13,180 nucleotides of DNA from ARS1285 sp039796495 (lineage in GTDB: Archaea; Nanobdellota; Nanobdellia; Pacearchaeales; GW2011-AR1): the NCBI GenBank assembly GCA_039796495.1, contig JBDKJQ010000048.1, forward strand, positions 1 through 13,180, in the 5' to 3' direction. Both the position numbers and the translations under genes were made by a program. Of the stretch, positions 12,812 through 13,180 are shown one piece after another. The stretch's first letter is position 1, and every line of letters starts with the position of its first letter. The notes below the pieces were generated by a model. The model did not search any database and was not told the origin of the DNA. It saw only the letters and a list, made by a program, of their open reading frames with translations.

Positions 12812-13180
12812 TTAATTCCAAAGACTTAAATCAAATATTTCTACAGAGCATTGATCTTTAGGCAGATTTATTCCACATTCTACCTTAGAGAATAATAGAA
12901 TGTCTTTTAACTGAACAATACTCTCTTGATTACAATTATCACATGTGAAAAAAACATTTATTATACGAGGACCTGCACATACACCAATTTCTTTTTTATC
13001 CATTTGAAGCGAATTCACACAGATCTCTTCAAGTTGTTGATTTATGAAATCCATGTCTAAGTAAGTAAAAGTTCTTTCATGTTTTCCTAAATAACTTTTT
13101 CCCGTTAAGTAAAATTCTTTACTTTTATTACTTTCTCTAAATTGGTAATGTCCTTTTATATTAGCTGCTGTTGATTTTTT
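12812..13180 (-). CDS. Cysteine-rich unknown protein, 5' end beyond the window (partial)
   Basis: The minus-strand frame ending at TAG 12812-12814... reads back without a stop to the window edge, giving at least 122 residues. An internal ATG at 13054 would give 80, but it has no well-placed TATA box, and the 42 codons before it are all sense in A+T-rich DNA with no other start codon. I therefore expect the true start outside. The upstream part is polar with repeated aromatic-charged patches (HYQFRESNKSKEFYLTGKSY, then GKHERTFTYLD). Counted from that ATG, six cysteines follow, including C38-x2-C41 in FFTCDNCNQE and C60/C68 in VECGINLPKDQC, which could bind zinc or a cluster. No family is recognised. 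Confidence 0.55.
   Translation of the reverse strand, partial: KKSTAANIKGHYQFRESNKSKEFYLTGKSYLGKHERTFTYLDMDFINQQLEEICVNSLQMDKKEIGVCAGPRIINVFFTCDNCNQESIVQLKDILLFSKVECGINLPKDQCSVEIFDLSLWN

Noticed and set aside
1..13180. CRISPR arrays, insertion sequences, integrases or attachment sites
   Set aside because: No regularly spaced repeats, transposase-like proteins, terminal inverted repeats with target duplications, or tRNA targets were seen.

Overview
The window looks archaeal. Nearly every gene or gene pair has its own A+T-rich TATA element, usually TTTATAAA or TTTTAATA, whose first base lies 27-34 nt before an ATG. This is the layout of leaderless archaeal transcripts. Only two starts carry a clear Shine-Dalgarno-like sequence. 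The DNA is A+T rich, genes are short and tightly packed, and convergent neighbours are 2-8 nt apart. A compact archaeon, perhaps of the DPANN type, is my inference; no rRNA or tRNA is present to confirm it. The TATA spacing also corrects several starts, favouring an ATG over an in-frame TTG just upstream.

Left part (1-2884, + strand): a possible C-terminal remnant at the edge, a stand-alone LigD phosphoesterase-like domain, a membrane-anchored family 2 glycosyltransferase, a small membrane protein, a YdjM/DUF457-type membrane protein, then two very small single-span proteins behind near-identical promoters. The first of these two appears to be frameshifted.

Middle (2888-6892): an unknown minus-strand gene; then, after a divergent promoter region, a large cobalamin-domain radical SAM protein that may be translationally coupled to a tiny upstream ORF by an ATGA overlap. 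Convergent to it is a three-gene minus-strand unit: an unknown protein, a PHP-type metallophosphoesterase (ATGA overlap), and an HhH-GPD-like protein resembling DNA glycosylases, with a GC-rich inverted repeat before the last gene.

Right part (7106-13180): a DUF4346-like protein, a protein that looks like a PHP-fold relative without metal ligands, a Nudix hydrolase-nucleotidyltransferase pair 1 nt apart, and an unknown protein with a GYYAHF motif. Convergent to these is a full-length UvrB, a bacterial-type repair helicase in an archaeal setting. A cysteine-rich reading frame runs off the right edge.

No CRISPR array, insertion sequence, integrase, tRNA or rRNA is seen. Several products act, by family, on nucleic-acid ends, lesions or nucleotides (LigD-PE-like, PHP, HhH-GPD-like, Nudix, UvrB). 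They lie in separate transcription units, so one joint system is only a hypothesis.
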